NCBI GenBank assembly: GCA_028564925.1
Contig: CM053032.1
Span: 116,050,990 to 116,114,989, forward strand
Reading direction: 5' to 3'
Length of the DNA stretch: 64,000 nt
Source: Lithobates sylvaticus
Lineage: Eukaryota; Chordata; Amphibia; Anura; Ranidae
The notes under the pieces were generated by a model. It had not been told where the DNA came from and did not search any database. It saw only the letters and a list, made by a program, of their open reading frames with translations. The position numbers were made by a program, and so were the translations under genes. Position 1 is the stretch's first letter. Each line of letters opens with the position of its first letter. Positions 35,102 to 46,253 of this stretch are shown in pieces.

Positions 35102-35552
35102 TTAAATGCACCAGCAACTTCTCAGCATGTGAAGCTGAAGAAGGTCCTTCCCCACTTGATCCCTCAGAAGAGGAATAATCAGCCTCTTCACGGTCCCCTG
35201 AGGGGGATTCATCCTCCCCTCCCACTGTTCCTCTGTTTGAGGATCCTGGGTGGTAGAAGGGGACCTAAAGCGTTTTCTTCCACTCTGTGAAAATGCGATT
35301 AAAGCCACTAATCTTTCCTCCAATCCACTCATAGGAGGAGAAAACCTGCTCAGTTATATAGACAGGGGCTGAAGTGTCGGAAGCAATTGCAGCCCCTGAT
35401 GACCCCGATGGCTCACTCTGACCCTCCTCCCTAGGTCTTTCAGGGGGGGGTGGTGTTGCAGAGGGAGGCTCCTTAGGGCCTGACGGTGACCCATTTGTAC
35501 CCTTGGTTTTTGTGGTATTTGTACCACCCCCTCTGGTCATAGTGCCAAGCAC
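35102..35552 (-). pseudogene. DIRS gag-like remains
   Basis: Minus-strand frames rich in S, P, T and E (GGTNTTKTKGTNGSPSGPKE) are followed by LEERLVALIAFSQSGRKRFR, the kind of low-complexity to short-helix pattern seen in DIRS ORF1. The placement just upstream of the recombinase supports it. A fossil. Confidence 0.55.
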
Positions 35553-35560
35553 AACACAGA

Positions 35561-36290
35561 GGTACTACTAAAAAAATGCACCCTTTGCTGAGAAATAGTC
35601 CAGCAACTGCCACTGCTATTAAGCTCATCCTGATGCTTACGTAAACGTCCCTGGGAATGCCTGTGTCACCCACACTCACATACAACCCGTCTGCTCTGTG
35701 TCCATCCTTCAGCTGTATGCACCTGAAAAAGGTGCATTTTATAGCTCACAAAGCCCGCGTTGTGGACGCTGAAGCACGCCAACGCCGCTAAGCCCAGCCC
35801 CCTTCCTCCAACCACCCACCGTGCCCCCCCTCATCTATTTCAAAATAGATCGTTTTCCTGCGCGAGCATGCTCTGATCCAACCGGATAGCATGGAGGAGG
35901 ACTGGGGTGGAGGAGAGCTGCCGATGGAAACCGCTGGAATGGCGGCAGGGCACACCGCCGACTGACACCATGCTCCCTCTGCCTCCTGGAGTGAAGCAAT
36001 GCAGGTGGGGGACATTCCAAGGAGAACCACCCCCCCCCCCTTCCCACGTCTTACCTGGAGCTTGGGCTGGAGGAAGCGTGCAGCTTGTGATACAAAGCGA
36101 GACTGACAAGCATGGAATCAGGAACGTGCTCTTGACAGCCCCCGGAGGTGACTATAGGCATGACAACATTTACTAAGACAGGTATTTGTCTAAGACAGGT
36201 ATTTGCACCCACTTCCAGGCATAGACTCCGACGGGAGTCTATGCCTCTTCCTGTCCCACCACGCTGTCTGCTGGGACACACACGAGTTCC
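35561..36290. other. No gene seen
   Basis: A CpG-containing, proline-codon-rich stretch that may be the leader of the DIRS fossil. The only clear structure is the direct repeat TAAGACAGGTATTTG(T/C) at about 36175-36209. Confidence 0.3.
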
Positions 36291-36545
36291 AGAGACAGCA
36301 CAGAGCATTCCTATTGCACTGCGCGACTCGCGCATGCGCAGTAGGGAACCGGGAAGTGAAGCTGCAAGGCTTCATTTCCTGATTCCCATACCCAAGATGG
36401 CGGTGGCAGCATCCAAGGACCGATTTGGCCTCGGGTGCCGAAATCGCTGGACCCTGGGACAGGTGAGTGTCCTTATTTTAAAAGTCAGCAGCTGCAGTAT
36501 TTGTAGCTGCTGACTTTAAAAAAAAAAAGGAAATTTTGCCGGACT
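36290..36545 (+). repeat. GC-rich dispersed repeat unit with terminal hairpin
   Basis: It contains CGCGCATGCGCAGTAGGGAA, CAAGATGGCGGTGGCAGC, a splice-donor-like ACAGGTGAGT, and a hairpin AAAGTCAGCAGCTGCAG with CTGCTGACTTTAA. This combination looks like an amphibian interspersed repeat rather than a gene. Its family is unknown to me. Confidence 0.4.
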
Positions 36546-38025
36546 CCCTCTTTAAAGGAGAAACCCACAAGAATTAGAAAAATGTCTTAGGAATCTCCCT
36601 TACCTTATCCAGCTGCAGGGTTCTATGGTAAATGCTGTTTTGCTAGTAAGTAAGCAGGAGCTCAGGTGCTTTGCTTCTCTACTCCGCCATGTCCAAGCCA
36701 TGCCCCCTTTAATGTAGTTCTTCTTTAAGGTTGGCTCAGATAAAGTGCTCTCAGTCTATGCTCAGTGTGTATAAAAGTCATATGTAATGGAAGAGTTTCA
36801 ATAAAAAAAAAAAGAAAAAAGGATTGTGCTGAGGTGTATACATGTCTGCGAGACTCTTACTTGTGGTACAGCTATCTAAGCATTTTTATGTGTACAAAAG
36901 AGCTTTTATTTTATTTAATGTGCCCCTTTAAGCCCCTCTCACAGTTAAAGCAATCTAGCAACACCCACTTTTTGCTGCGCACATTTCCATTTCACTTCCA
37001 ATGCCCTAGGCCTTTTATCCTATTTACACCCTTGGCACACTGAAAACCATGAATTACTTATTGCCACAGTGCACTAAGCACACCACTTTTTTTTTATTGA
37101 ATGTTGGGACCCAACCTAGGATCTTGCACATGGGCCCACTGATTTTATAAAACACCCCTGTGTAGGTACTACCATTAGACCCCAAAAAAACTGCATAACT
37201 GCAGAAAAATCCTCCCTTATTGGAACTAGACCCAGCAGAGGAATGTATGAGAGGAATGTATAGACTCAAGCTGGGGGCAATGTCCCAGGTTGTCAGTGTC
37301 AGAGCCTAAAAAGGGCACACTGCAGGCCGCCCCAGAACTATTAGTGGATTGTGAGCTGGAGGAACCCATTTCAGTGGGACTGATCCTTGTGTGTTTGGGA
37401 TCCAACATGTAAGCAGGGAAAACTTAGCTCTAATGCAAGGTAAAATTACTCCTCAAACTGACTTCTGTAAGTAGGAGCTAGTGGGAGGAAAAAAAAAATG
37501 GATAGTAAAAATGGATAAACTTTCCTCAGTACAGAAAATACATCTATCCTCCTGGGACTTCAGGCAAAAAAAAATAGGCTTCCTGGTAGTGGGAGGGGTT
37601 TTACCAGGCTGGTCACTTACTTTTTTTAACATTTTTTTTTACCAATGTCCAAATCCTCCTGTGGGCTGCAGTATACCCACAATTGACTCCTGTGTTTCAC
37701 GATGAACAAGAAGGAAACTAATTAAAGTGATTTTTCATCTTAACCTACTTCCTGTTTCTTGTCTGGTAAAAAGCCTAGGTTTATGACATCATGCACAGCT
37801 CTCTCTCTCACCCTCATGAGAGTTTGCCAGGAAAGGAGGGGGGGGGGGGGGATGAGTCATAAGAGGGGCCAATGAGAGCTTCAGAGCTGGAGGTGTGCCT
37901 CTGTGTGTCTGCGTAAATCCAGGAAGTAAACAGACAGCAGCTTCATCTGCCCACAGTTAAAATGGTTGCAGCCAGACTCAGCGGAGGGCGATTTCTGCAG
38001 CATATTTGTCAAGTACAGAATCACA

Positions 38026-38026
<1 letters not shown>
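36546..38026. other. No gene seen; short repeats
   Basis: No exon-like frame with splice sites was found. There are poly(A)/poly(T) tracts, a G-run at about 37838-37851, and a promoter-free A/T landscape. This is the flank just downstream of IFT56. Confidence 0.35.

Positions 38027-38078
<52 letters not shown>
38027..38078. repeat. (TA)26 microsatellite
   Basis: An uninterrupted TA tract of 52 bases, just beyond the likely 3' end of IFT56. Confidence 0.98.
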
Positions 38079-38081
<3 letters not shown>

Positions 38082-38235
38082 ATATGCAAAATGATTGGAG
38101 GGAAGCTTCAGAATGGCAAAGATGTTTTTATTACAAATTATGTGGAGCAGACAGCAGTTCCTCTTTAAAGGCAGAGTTATGACTTGATTTATGAAAATAA
38201 ACTATCCTGTGACTTCTAAATGTATAAAGTTGTAT

Positions 38236-38241
38236 TTTATT
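38236..38241 (-). terminator. Candidate polyadenylation signal of IFT56
   Basis: AATAAA on the minus strand, about 195 bases after the IFT56 stop codon, the first exact hexamer I see downstream. Use of it is an inference. Confidence 0.5.
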
Positions 38242-38433
38242 ATACTATGTATGCAATATGATATAAAAAAACCAAAAACATATATTTTGCAGAAAAAAAG
38301 AGCATATGAACACTCATTCTCCTGGTATATAGCTATCCAAAGTATAATCCTCCAATGGATACAATTTGCAGAGCTTCTTCTAGAGACAATTTTAATCTTC
38401 TGAGAAATCTTGGCAAATTTATGTAAAAGTCAG

Positions 38434-38545
38434 TTATACTGGCACACGGTTATCCTTGCCCCATTTCTTCATTATTCGGATGATATATTCTACCTGAGTA
38501 CTACCTGTACTTCTCAGCAAGTGAAGCACTTCTGTCAGCGTCTCT
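38434..38545 (-). CDS. IFT56: IFT56 (TTC26), last coding exon
   Basis: The minus strand reads, after a T-tract and AG, one base finishing a lysine codon and then ETLTEVLHLLRSTG, STQVEYIIRIMKKWGKDN, RVPV and TAA. This is the conserved C-terminus of IFT56 (TTC26), a TPR protein of intraflagellar transport complex B that helps carry cargo, including tubulin and motility proteins, along cilia. The acceptor is an exceptionally long T-run (about 22 T) ending in AG, which fixes the exon start. It joins the 40433-40566 exon in phase across a 1.9-kb intron. No stop or frame change is seen, so the gene is probably active. Confidence 0.95.
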
Positions 38546-40432
38546 CTAAAAAAAAAAAAAAAAAAAAAAACAACGACGTACACAGTTAAATAAAAATGTT
38601 AAAATGCGGACATCCAATCATTTCTGTTGTAGGTTTACTGCTGTTAAGATGCATTTTATATACCGTTTAAAGAGGAAGTAAACCCTGATGGGATTTACTT
38701 CCTTTCTTTTACCCTGCAAAGTAAAAGCATAATGTGCTAGTATGCATTGGATACTAGCACATTATGTGACACTTGTACAATATATAAGCCTGCATCTCAA
38801 AAAAAACATTTACCTTACTGCAAAAAAGGGAAATCAGTGACATTTGGGTAAGAAATTCACATATCTTATAGTAAATAAAGTCCATAAGTGCTCTTTAATG
38901 TGCTTATAGAAGTAAGTGAAAGATTTGTGATGTCCATTCGGGGCTCCTTAGACAAAAACACTCAGAGCTGCTTACCAGAGATGTTGGATCCCAAATTATG
39001 GAGATCACACACTCTCACACTGGAAAACGACCAGCAAGCGATGTCCCTTTCAGCAACTCCAATCAGGGATCCTATCTCCTGCTGTGGGCTGGGGAAACTC
39101 TGATGATGAGGCTTCATGGTGCAGTATCTCAATAGATTTATTGAAAAAACAATGTAGACACTTGCATCCAAAATCACGGAACCAAAATTCAAAAAACACT
39201 GCACCGGCTCAAGCCAACCAGCTGGTGCGTGGTGACGTCAATGACTACTGCCTCGTTTCCCCATACAAGGCATCAACTGGGAATGGAGGTAAGGTAAATG
39301 TTTTTTGATGCAGGATTATATATTGTACATTTCTATGAGCTGAATATTTAGGCTTTTCTAAGCATCAGCACTTTTTTCATTAACACGTTTTTTGGGTTAG
39401 TGCTGATAATTTCACTTTACCCATTATGTGACACTTACCTGCAAATGAAGCCTGCACCAACCCCACTGCAGGCCACATCAATGTACGCGGCCCCTCCTCC
39501 TTCCGGCTCTGTGACTGGCCGGAGCGCGTGACATCCCTCCGGCGCATGGGCGCAGAGCCGCCGGTAACAGCTCATGCTCATGAAGAAACGGCACAGTGGC
39601 CGTTTCTTTACAGCGCATGCGCCAATGACAACAACGGCACAGTATATAGTAAATATCTCCTAAATGCCATACAATTAGGAGATATTTACAGTACCTATAG
39701 ATGAACCTTATTCTAGGATTACCTATAGGTACAACTTGGAAAGGGAGGTTTGCAATAAAAATAAAATATTAGACTTTAATTTGGATAGTGATTTTTACAG
39801 TACAGTACTTCAACTGCTATCAAATTGTCGTATCCAAGCTGTCTTTTTATACTGCAGATTGGACCAAAAAGTTAGTTCTTAGTACTTAGTTCCCTAACGG
39901 ATTTCCCGTCCCACATACCAGGAGGAATAATGGGAAGTAATGGAGGAGTTTTCTATAAATAACCTGGAGGCTGAGGTAAGGTATGTCCTAGAATATAAAG
40001 AAAGCTTTTTCTTTTCTGCAACAGAGGTACAATAATGTTATATTGGTTCCTAGGGCAGCTAGAATTTTGAAGGTGAACTTAGCCTTTAGGTTGTTTGTAA
40101 ACCCCAACAATTTACTTTTCTTATTTATTTATTTATTTATTTTTCTATAACAAGTGTAAAATTTCAAAAATGGTCTTGCTACCTGACATTAAAAGTGGAG
40201 TGCAGGGCCTAGCAGCAAAAGGGTTAAAACAATGTATCAAACTGTATAACAAATATACAGAATTCTAAATTTAAAGGTAATTATTTAAATTACAGCCCTA
40301 CAATTTGCACATTTCATGCTGCCCTATAGGTACATTTCCTCAAAGCAATAATGCTGTGAAATTGTTAGGATTACCTGCTACAAACAAAAAGTAAAAATTT
40401 AAGATTCTGGTCTGCTATCATGCTATACTCAC
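38546..40432 (-). other. Last intron of IFT56
   Basis: A 1.9-kb intron with GTGAGT at its start and a T-run plus AG at its end. It holds short palindromes (CATAATGTGCTAGTATGCAT near 38731; the pairs at 39650-39732), and a CpG-rich patch at 39480-39620. No coding sequence of its own is recognised. Confidence 0.85.
39650..39732. repeat. Two adjacent hairpins
   Basis: AAATATCTCCTAA pairs with TTAGGAGATATTT (39650-39687), and GTACCTATAG pairs with CTATAGGTAC (39691-39732). They look like the core of a small palindromic element. Confidence 0.7.
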
Positions 40433-40566
40433 TTTGGTTCCCGGCCTGCTAAGATCATCTGAAAGATTCCAACACATGCACCACGCTTTCCTTCCCAGTA
40501 TTCAGGACTTGGATCTAGCCTTTCCAATACATCAAAAGCCTTAGCTGCATAATAGAACTGACCCAT
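40433..40566 (-). CDS. IFT56: IFT56 (TTC26), penultimate exon
   Basis: The minus strand has a T-run with TATAG, then [44 protein letters not shown] and two bases of a lysine codon, then GTGAGT. The text matches the vertebrate IFT56 C-terminal TPR region nearly residue for residue, as I remember it. The exon is 134 bp with start phase 0 and leaves two bases of a codon. The helix pair around YYAAKAF and [11 protein letters not shown] fits a TPR-like repeat. The upstream intron is 16.4 kb and full of transposons. Confidence 0.96.
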
Positions 40567-41479
40567 CTATAAAAAAAAACAAAGAGAAATAACTAGGCAG
40601 GTACAACACTTGCATATATAAAATTTTGTTATAGGCATACATAGATTACTGAGCATGTTGTGCTTGGTATTGCACAACGAATGATTTGCAGCTTTACAAC
40701 TGCATTGGGTATTTATTAGAGCATATGCTACCACAGTCCCTGTAGCACCCCAGCCAGTGATGTAGGATCAGGTAGCTCCCCAGGGGACCTATTGCCCTTC
40801 CTGTACATTATCACTATGCAGGTGTCCCTGCAAACATGTGAGTAGTATTGCTCAAGGCTCTGCAGGACCAACTGTTATAGTGATATTGTGGCTGTCAGAC
40901 CCCAGATACAAAGCAGCACTGAACCAAGGGAAGCTCTCCCAGGCTCCTCCATGGTTCTGGTGTGTCATAGGACACAAGGTCGAGGGGATGCCTAGGAGGA
41001 CTTCTTTATTTGGTTCAGCTTTAAGAGTTATTTTATATAGTTTTTGTATTCGAGGAGGGAAGCTAGGTGGTTGTGAGAAAAGGGAAATATATGTTTCTAG
41101 TAAATAGAAGATTTGGTGGTGTTGACAGGGGAAAGGGATCCACTTTGATTAGGGGGGAAAGAAGTTAGACATTTTTGCTTTGTGTATCTTGGTGGGGGAG
41201 GGTAGAGTTTTTATTTTATTTTGTGGGTAGTTTAATAGGTGCTGAGGGGGCACTCCTAAACTATGTACTCAGTACTTAGGGCCTTACATTACAAATGGCT
41301 GAACACTGTACTCTGGACTGTACTGGCTCCTTTAGTGGTCAGGATTATGCAATGTACAGCACATGCAGGATGGTGCAATGAACTATTGCAATGTTCATTG
41401 CAACACAATTCACAAAATATGCAGAATAGCGCAGTACTAACTCTACCTTCCCTTAATTTAATCATTACTATATATGCTG

Positions 41480-41750
41480 GAGAATTTCAAGGATTAATGT
41501 TAGGCCGGGTAAACAAAGAGCCAAAACCAGATGGAATGAAATCCTTGTTGTTTCCGGGGTCACAGAGCACGAGGAACAATGTCCATTCTTCTCTCTCTCT
41601 GTAGTGTCCCCGCCGTCTACGGTGGTCTCGGGCTCCACGTTCGGACATGATCCGACAGGTGAGCCCGGAAAGGTTGCGGTGGTGGCGGGAGAAGAGGGGG
41701 ACCCATTCGCACTGCCACTCAAATCACTTATGGCTAAAATAGAATTGGAT
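41480..41750 (+). mobile_element. LINE ORF1 fragment
   Basis: The plus frame gives SPPSTVVSGSTFGHDPTGEP, then DPFALPLKSLMAKIEL, the acidic/hydrophobic-repeat style of L1/Tx1 ORF1 N-terminal regions. It runs into the next LINE start at about 41751. The opposite strand also has an open frame, which I take as a shadow. Confidence 0.5.
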
Positions 41751-42150
41751 GGGGGCGTGGCCTGACTATGGAGGAGTGAGGATGTGCATCTCCTCGGCTC
41801 TGTGTCCACCGCTGCCTAATCACCAGCATACGGGGGAGATTTCACTCCCAAAAAGCACAGAACATGTCCCAGGGACAGCGGACAATCACCCAGCCCACGA
41901 AGGCTGATGGGACCCGGCAGGATCAGCTGGAGGCATTCTTCAGCGGGACCCTCGGATTGGGACATGAGGTTTCCAAAATTGCGCCGGCGTCAAAAACTTC
42001 AAAGCAGAAAACTCAGCAGCAGAAACTTGTGGCGCCCCAGATCCTTTCTCCACGGTTGTTGAGTATTAAACTCCCTTATTCTATCCAAAATGGGAAAAAA
42101 ATGCCTTTAGTTCTACCCAAGGTGGTTTTCCTGTTCCACTGAGAAGCTCA
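41751..42150 (+). mobile_element. LINE 5' end with ORF1 start
   Basis: GGGGGCGTGGCCTGACTATGG is followed by a leader, then a frame starting at 41864. The leader style (GGCGTGGCC, ending before a short ORF) fits an amphibian L1-type LINE. It breaks off near 42150. Confidence 0.65.
41864..42142 (+). pseudogene. LINE ORF1, N-terminal fragment
   Basis: A 92-residue frame, MSQGQRTITQPTKADGTRQD, then QLEAFFSGTLGLGHEV and a lysine/glutamine-rich stretch (KTSKQKTQQQKL). It is the kind of low-complexity N-terminus seen in L1-type ORF1 nucleic-acid-binding proteins. No coiled coil or RRM is reached, so it is truncated. The assignment rests mainly on position after the leader. Confidence 0.55.
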
Positions 42151-42489
42151 GGACTGCAGGAAATAGCTTTCCTACTTTAAGCAGTATTATAATACCAAAA
42201 AAGTAAAAAAATATATGTTTTTTTTTAATGTGTAAAAAAATTAATAAAAAAAGGAATGATATAAAAAATAATAACTAAAAATGAAACCAGCCCTGCACAC
42301 ACCCCATATAAAAAGTGCAGCATATGGGGGGGGGGCACGTGTATGTAAACATCAATTGTGCCACATATGTGAAGTATTGTCGCAAATGTCTGCTTCTAAT
42401 TCTATGGCCACAACTCGCAACTATAAACTGATAACCTGTAAAGGCTTTTAAAGTGGTTGTATTCCCGCAAAAAACAAACAAAAAAAAAA

Positions 42490-42550
42490 CCTGTAAGGCA
42501 AAGGCATAATGAGCTAGTATGCACTGCATACTAGCTCACTATGAAATATT
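42490..42550. repeat. Short palindrome of a dispersed repeat
   Basis: CATAATGAGCTAGTATGCA pairs with TGCATACTAGCTCACTATG. A sister copy lies near 38728-38766 (CATAATGTGCTAGTATGCAT). Confidence 0.7.
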
Positions 42551-42794
42551 AAAAATAAACAAAATGCAGCGCTATGTGATATATCACTCACTCAGGTGAA
42601 ATAATATATATAATTGCTGTGGGCAATGCGCAAGAGAATGTTGGAGCAGCTTGAATTACCAAACAAAGAATATAAATGGTGAAAAAAATATATAAATGAA
42701 ATACTGTGAAACACAGTGAAAGAAATATAAAAAAAAATTGAAGTAAGCATCAAAATATCAAAAATTCTTAATTTCAGCAAGTCTACAGTGAGAA

Positions 42795-42807
<13 letters not shown>

Positions 42808-42842
<35 letters not shown>
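42808..42842. repeat. A-run followed by (AT)n
   Basis: An A-tract then alternating AT, a microsatellite, next to the PLE fold-back. Confidence 0.9.
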
Positions 42843-42845
<3 letters not shown>

Positions 42846-42945
42846 CAAACTTATTTTCAGCAAGTCCACAGTGAAAAAATATGTATATAATATAATGTCC
42901 CATAAAGTGACTCTGTGATAATCGAAAAAACATTAACCGTGACTT

Positions 42946-43031
42946 ACGATCCAACTGTTGGATACGGTCGATCTCTCCAAGTCGGAAGATCTCAATGGAG
43001 AGATCGACCGTATCCAACAGTTGGATCGTAA
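42946..43031. repeat. Near-perfect inverted repeat at the 5' edge of the PLE
   Basis: CTTACGATCCAACTGTTGGA (42946-42965) pairs with TCCAACAGTTGGATCGTAAG (43012-43031), and GGTCGATCTCTCC pairs with GGAGAGATCGACC inside. The inner spacer is about 15 bases. It marks where the PLE ORF begins and an inverted piece joins. Confidence 0.92.
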
Positions 43032-43758
43032 GGCTCTGTTGGAAACACAAACTAAAAGGACCATTGACACCAAATTCAAGTGGTCCTTCTTTACCACCTT
43101 CTCTGTACAATCTATGCAAATTAAACAAATCATAAAGAAACATTGGGGAGTACTTCAGAACGATAAAGTTCTCAGTTCTGCAATACCTGAAAAAGCGGGT
43201 GTCATATTTAGGGGTGCAAGATCCATTCGGGGCCAGATTGCCCCCAATGTTATCGTTCCCTTTAAAAAAGTCTCCTTTTTCTTCCAATGCAAGGGATATT
43301 TTCCCTGCCGGAAGTGTAATGTGTGTTTGCACAATACCAGCGGCAGGAGTAAGAGTAAAACTTTCCAGTCCTCCACTACTTCACGGATCTATTCTATGCA
43401 ACGTTTCACCACATGTGCGACTCGTTACATTGTGTATCTCTTGACTTGTCCATGCAAGAAGCAGTACATTGGACGTACAATTAGGACATTCTCCATTCGG
43501 GTAAACGAACACATTAACAACATTAAAAAAGGTAAAACCAACCATAGTGTTCCCCGTCACTATCTAGAATGCCATGACCGTGACCCTATAGGAACACAAT
43601 TTTTGGTCATAGATCAGTTTGTACCTCATTGGAGAGGAGAATCCCGTGTGCGTGGCGTTTCTCGCCTCGAAACATACTGGATTTACGAACTCCGCACTTA
43701 CTCGCCATTCGGTTTGAATGTCGAGTGGGATATCAACTCTTTCATCAATACGTCATGA
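43030..43758 (+). pseudogene. PLE ORF C-terminus with GIY-YIG endonuclease
   Basis: The frame is open from the fold-back at 42958 to the stop at 43758. It shows a cysteine cluster CKGYFPCRKCNVCLHN, then the nuclease core: YIVYLLTCPCKKQYIGRT, followed by SIRVNEHINNIKKG and a conserved RLETYWIYELRTYSPFGLN. The GIY-YIG pair is IVY...YIG; the arginine of SIRVNEH fits the catalytic position. The N-terminal RT is absent. The intact frame and full C-terminus suggest a moderately young copy. Its RT is missing, so it is not autonomous. Confidence 0.9.
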
Positions 43759-45112
43759 GTTTTTATCTGTTTAAATACAAAATTCTACACTCACCATTGC
43801 TTCAGTCCTTTCATTAATCCTTCTTCTGTGGCCCATCTATTATTTCACGAGATAGGGCGATAGGTATTTGTGGACACAATCAGATGTGTATCATATACAC
43901 TTTGGTTTTTTCACATTTTGATTTATTTTCAATATTTATTCATTATATTTTGCTCTATTAGTACCTTTATAATAGGTTTCTATGCAGTGTGTTATATATA
44001 CACAAGATGGCGCCTGTGTGCACCATCTTTTTATTTCTTCTTTTAAAGCTTTTTGTTTTCATTCGTTACTAGATGTCACCATTTGGGGACATTAGAGGGA
44101 ACACCAGCAGAGGAAGGCTGTGTTTCTATGCAAATTGTTTTTGCCTGGGGACATTGCTTTTTCGGCCTGTGTTAGATTCCGGCCCCCTTTGAATTCCCCT
44201 CCTATGTATGATGATTCGTGCGGCACGTGCGTGACGTCATCACGCACGCGCCTGGTCTCTATGCGGACCCGGTCATGTGACTGTCACATGATCGGAGCCG
44301 GCCCACTCCCGATCAAAGTGCCTGCCCACCCATTGATCCGAGCCGGCCCACTCCCGATCATAGTGCCTGTCCACCTATTGGGACGCACGGCGCCCCTGGC
44401 GCCGCCCCCTATCTCCACCTGACTGGTCACCTGATCATGTGTTTGTCACATGATCGGAGTCGGCCTCCCTCCTATTGGAATGTTCACTCTGCCACCGGGA
44501 TGTACGGCGCTCTTGGCGCCGCCTCCTGTCCACATCTGACCGGTCTTTTGACCGGAAATATTCATATATATGAGATGGAACAGACAGTGTGTGGCACCAG
44601 CGCTCATCCATTGGAGGTGACAAATTAGCAGACATTCATGTTGACTCTGGATTGGACGCTTACCATGTCCTGCTCTATTGGACATGTACGTTACACCACG
44701 CCATTGGTCATTTATGATTGTTTACATAGGTCTTATATGGTATCTGATTTTATCCGGTTTAGAGGAGGTTATGTCCATCCCTCCCTGACTTGATGATGAT
44801 TGTGGATCCTGCTCATTGGTTGTGTTCGACCATACATCAGCCTTTTTTTTTTGGCGCCATTTTCACATGTGCCTATTTTAAATTGTTTGGGGATGGTTTG
44901 GTCTGGTTGACACCTATCACGGTGCCTTATCTAGCCACACTTTCATCCCATTGGTTGCTTCACTCCCAGTAGGACCACACCCCTCATCACATGATAAGTG
45001 TTTGTCCTATCGGACGAGGCAACAATCGCATCACATGTTGACATTTCTTGATTGGATGGCAATTATGTTGGGTATTTATATATATAAGTGCAGTGTAGGG
45101 GAATGGATATAT

Positions 45113-45152
45113 GCCCCAGTTGAAGTCTACTACAGACGAAACGCGTCGGGCC
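45113..45152 (+). ncRNA. Hammerhead-ribozyme-like motif in the PLE 3' region
   Basis: GCCC forms stem I with GGGC; CAGTTGA stands at the CUGANGA core; stem II is GTCT/AGAC with loop ACTAC; then an exact GAAAC and GCGTC. The GAAA core, ACGCGT and GUC cleavage triplet are intact. The other core matches 5 of 7. From family knowledge PLEs carry hammerheads in their terminal repeats. Confidence 0.6.
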
Positions 45153-46025
45153 AGGTCATACCCATACCCACACTGCTTTTTAATACGTGATCACTTTTAT
45201 ATTATTTGTTTTGTATCCGGTTTTTTTAAATAAAAACCTGCTTTATTGATCCACACGATTGGAGTCCCCTCCGGTTTTTTCATCTTTTCTCCACATGGTC
45301 GAATATCTATTTGGAGAGTATTTCAAGAGAGCCCTCGCTTCATCTTTTGTGAGCGTCTACCATCTGCTCACTCCATTTTCCATCCACCAAGTGGCTGTCC
45401 AGGAATCCCTATTCCATCCATGAAGATCCAGACTTCATGATAGCTGTCTTCATCCTGATCCACCGTATCCTGTTGGCGAAGCCGCGAGTGGTTCTACACA
45501 GCCCATCCGTCTGCCTTGGAACATCGAGATCGTAGGCTACCTAGAGCCTCTCTATGCCTGTTTGACTCCCTGTTGTTGACAGGGAGTCCACCAGTTCTGG
45601 TAAAAGTACATCCATTTTCCTTATATACAAGTGTGTATACCAGAAGATTCGGTCCAGGATTACTCTGATTTGACGTTATACATATTATATCACTTTGGGA
45701 CATTTTCTGTTTACCCAGGATATTATCACCATTTTGATATGTTACTTTTCACTTTTAATGCATATAGGAATTTGTTCCTCAATCACCACTGAGGAGTTGC
45801 TTTGGGACTTTATTTGTGTGCACTACAAATACCATTTGTATTGTTTGCTTTTTTGGTTTCAGGTTCACACCATTTTTATATTTACCACTGAGGAATATAT
45901 TTTCACATATTGTGTATACACTCTCTGTTCACGTCAGGTATATACCACTATTTCCTCAATCATTATTGAGGAACTGTTTGCTAGTTGAAGGGTATCACCA
46001 CCATTCACTTCTGTAGCGCTGCACT

Positions 46026-46253
46026 TTTTTTTCCCTACGCGGCCTAAAAAGAACCCAATCTGCTGGCCGAGCTCCGCAATTTTCACCAGAGCCAGTGTGG
46101 GTGATGTCCAGGGGCAGCCGGAGGGAGTCTGGAGGCTTGGCAGATTGTTTTTTGAGCAGGATGGTGGTGGATTAGGACAGGAGCGGCAGAGCTCCGCAGC
46201 AACACGTCCTGTTCCTGTTACATCTGGACACGCCCCACCTAATAAAGGTTTAA
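46026..46253. other. Unassigned DNA between the PLE and the piggyBac copy
   Basis: CpG-containing, no frame of note. It could be a LINE leader or part of the piggyBac end. Confidence 0.3.

Larger units (their letters stand above)
33243..35560 (-). mobile_element. DIRS-type tyrosine-recombinase retroelement fossil
   Basis: On the minus strand a gag-like part (about 35100-35552) lies upstream of a tyrosine-recombinase part (33851-34861). At the far end an inverted repeat of about 43 bp pairs 33243-33285 with 33443-33485 (CCTGTAAAATCCTTTTCTTG and its complement), as DIRS elements have inverted terminal structures. It is a broken copy with several breaks. I cannot fix the right edge. Confidence 0.82.
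42946..46025 (+). mobile_element. Penelope-like element, 5'-truncated, with GIY-YIG end and long 3' region
   Basis: The ORF end (43030-43758) has the GIY-YIG endonuclease found in PLEs; the RT part is missing on the 5' side. The 3' region from 43760 carries CpG-rich patches with repeats (GATCATAGTGCCTG type, 44270-44410), a hammerhead-like motif at 45113-45152, three small hairpins of the type CCTCAAT...ATTGAGG (45778-45975), and a tail GTAGCGCTGCAC followed by a T-run at about 46012-46032. It lies inside an IFT56 intron in antisense orientation to the gene. Confidence 0.87.

Noticed and set aside
35788-36176. Several overlapping frames rich in P, W and G
   Set aside because: They overlap on both strands in a CpG-rich non-coding stretch with no family match.
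39102-39125. CTGATGA followed by GAGGCTTCATGG as a hammerhead core
   Set aside because: There is a CUGAUGA word, but no stem II and no GAAA core in a suitable place.
38888-39308. Frames near the last IFT56 intron that could be extra exons
   Set aside because: They do not match IFT56, lack paired splice sites in phase, and the neighbouring exons already join in frame without them.
42592-43332. 246-codon minus-strand frame across the PLE edge
   Set aside because: It overlaps the PLE ORF on the other strand, the palindrome and an (AT)n tract that codes IYIYIY. A shadow frame.
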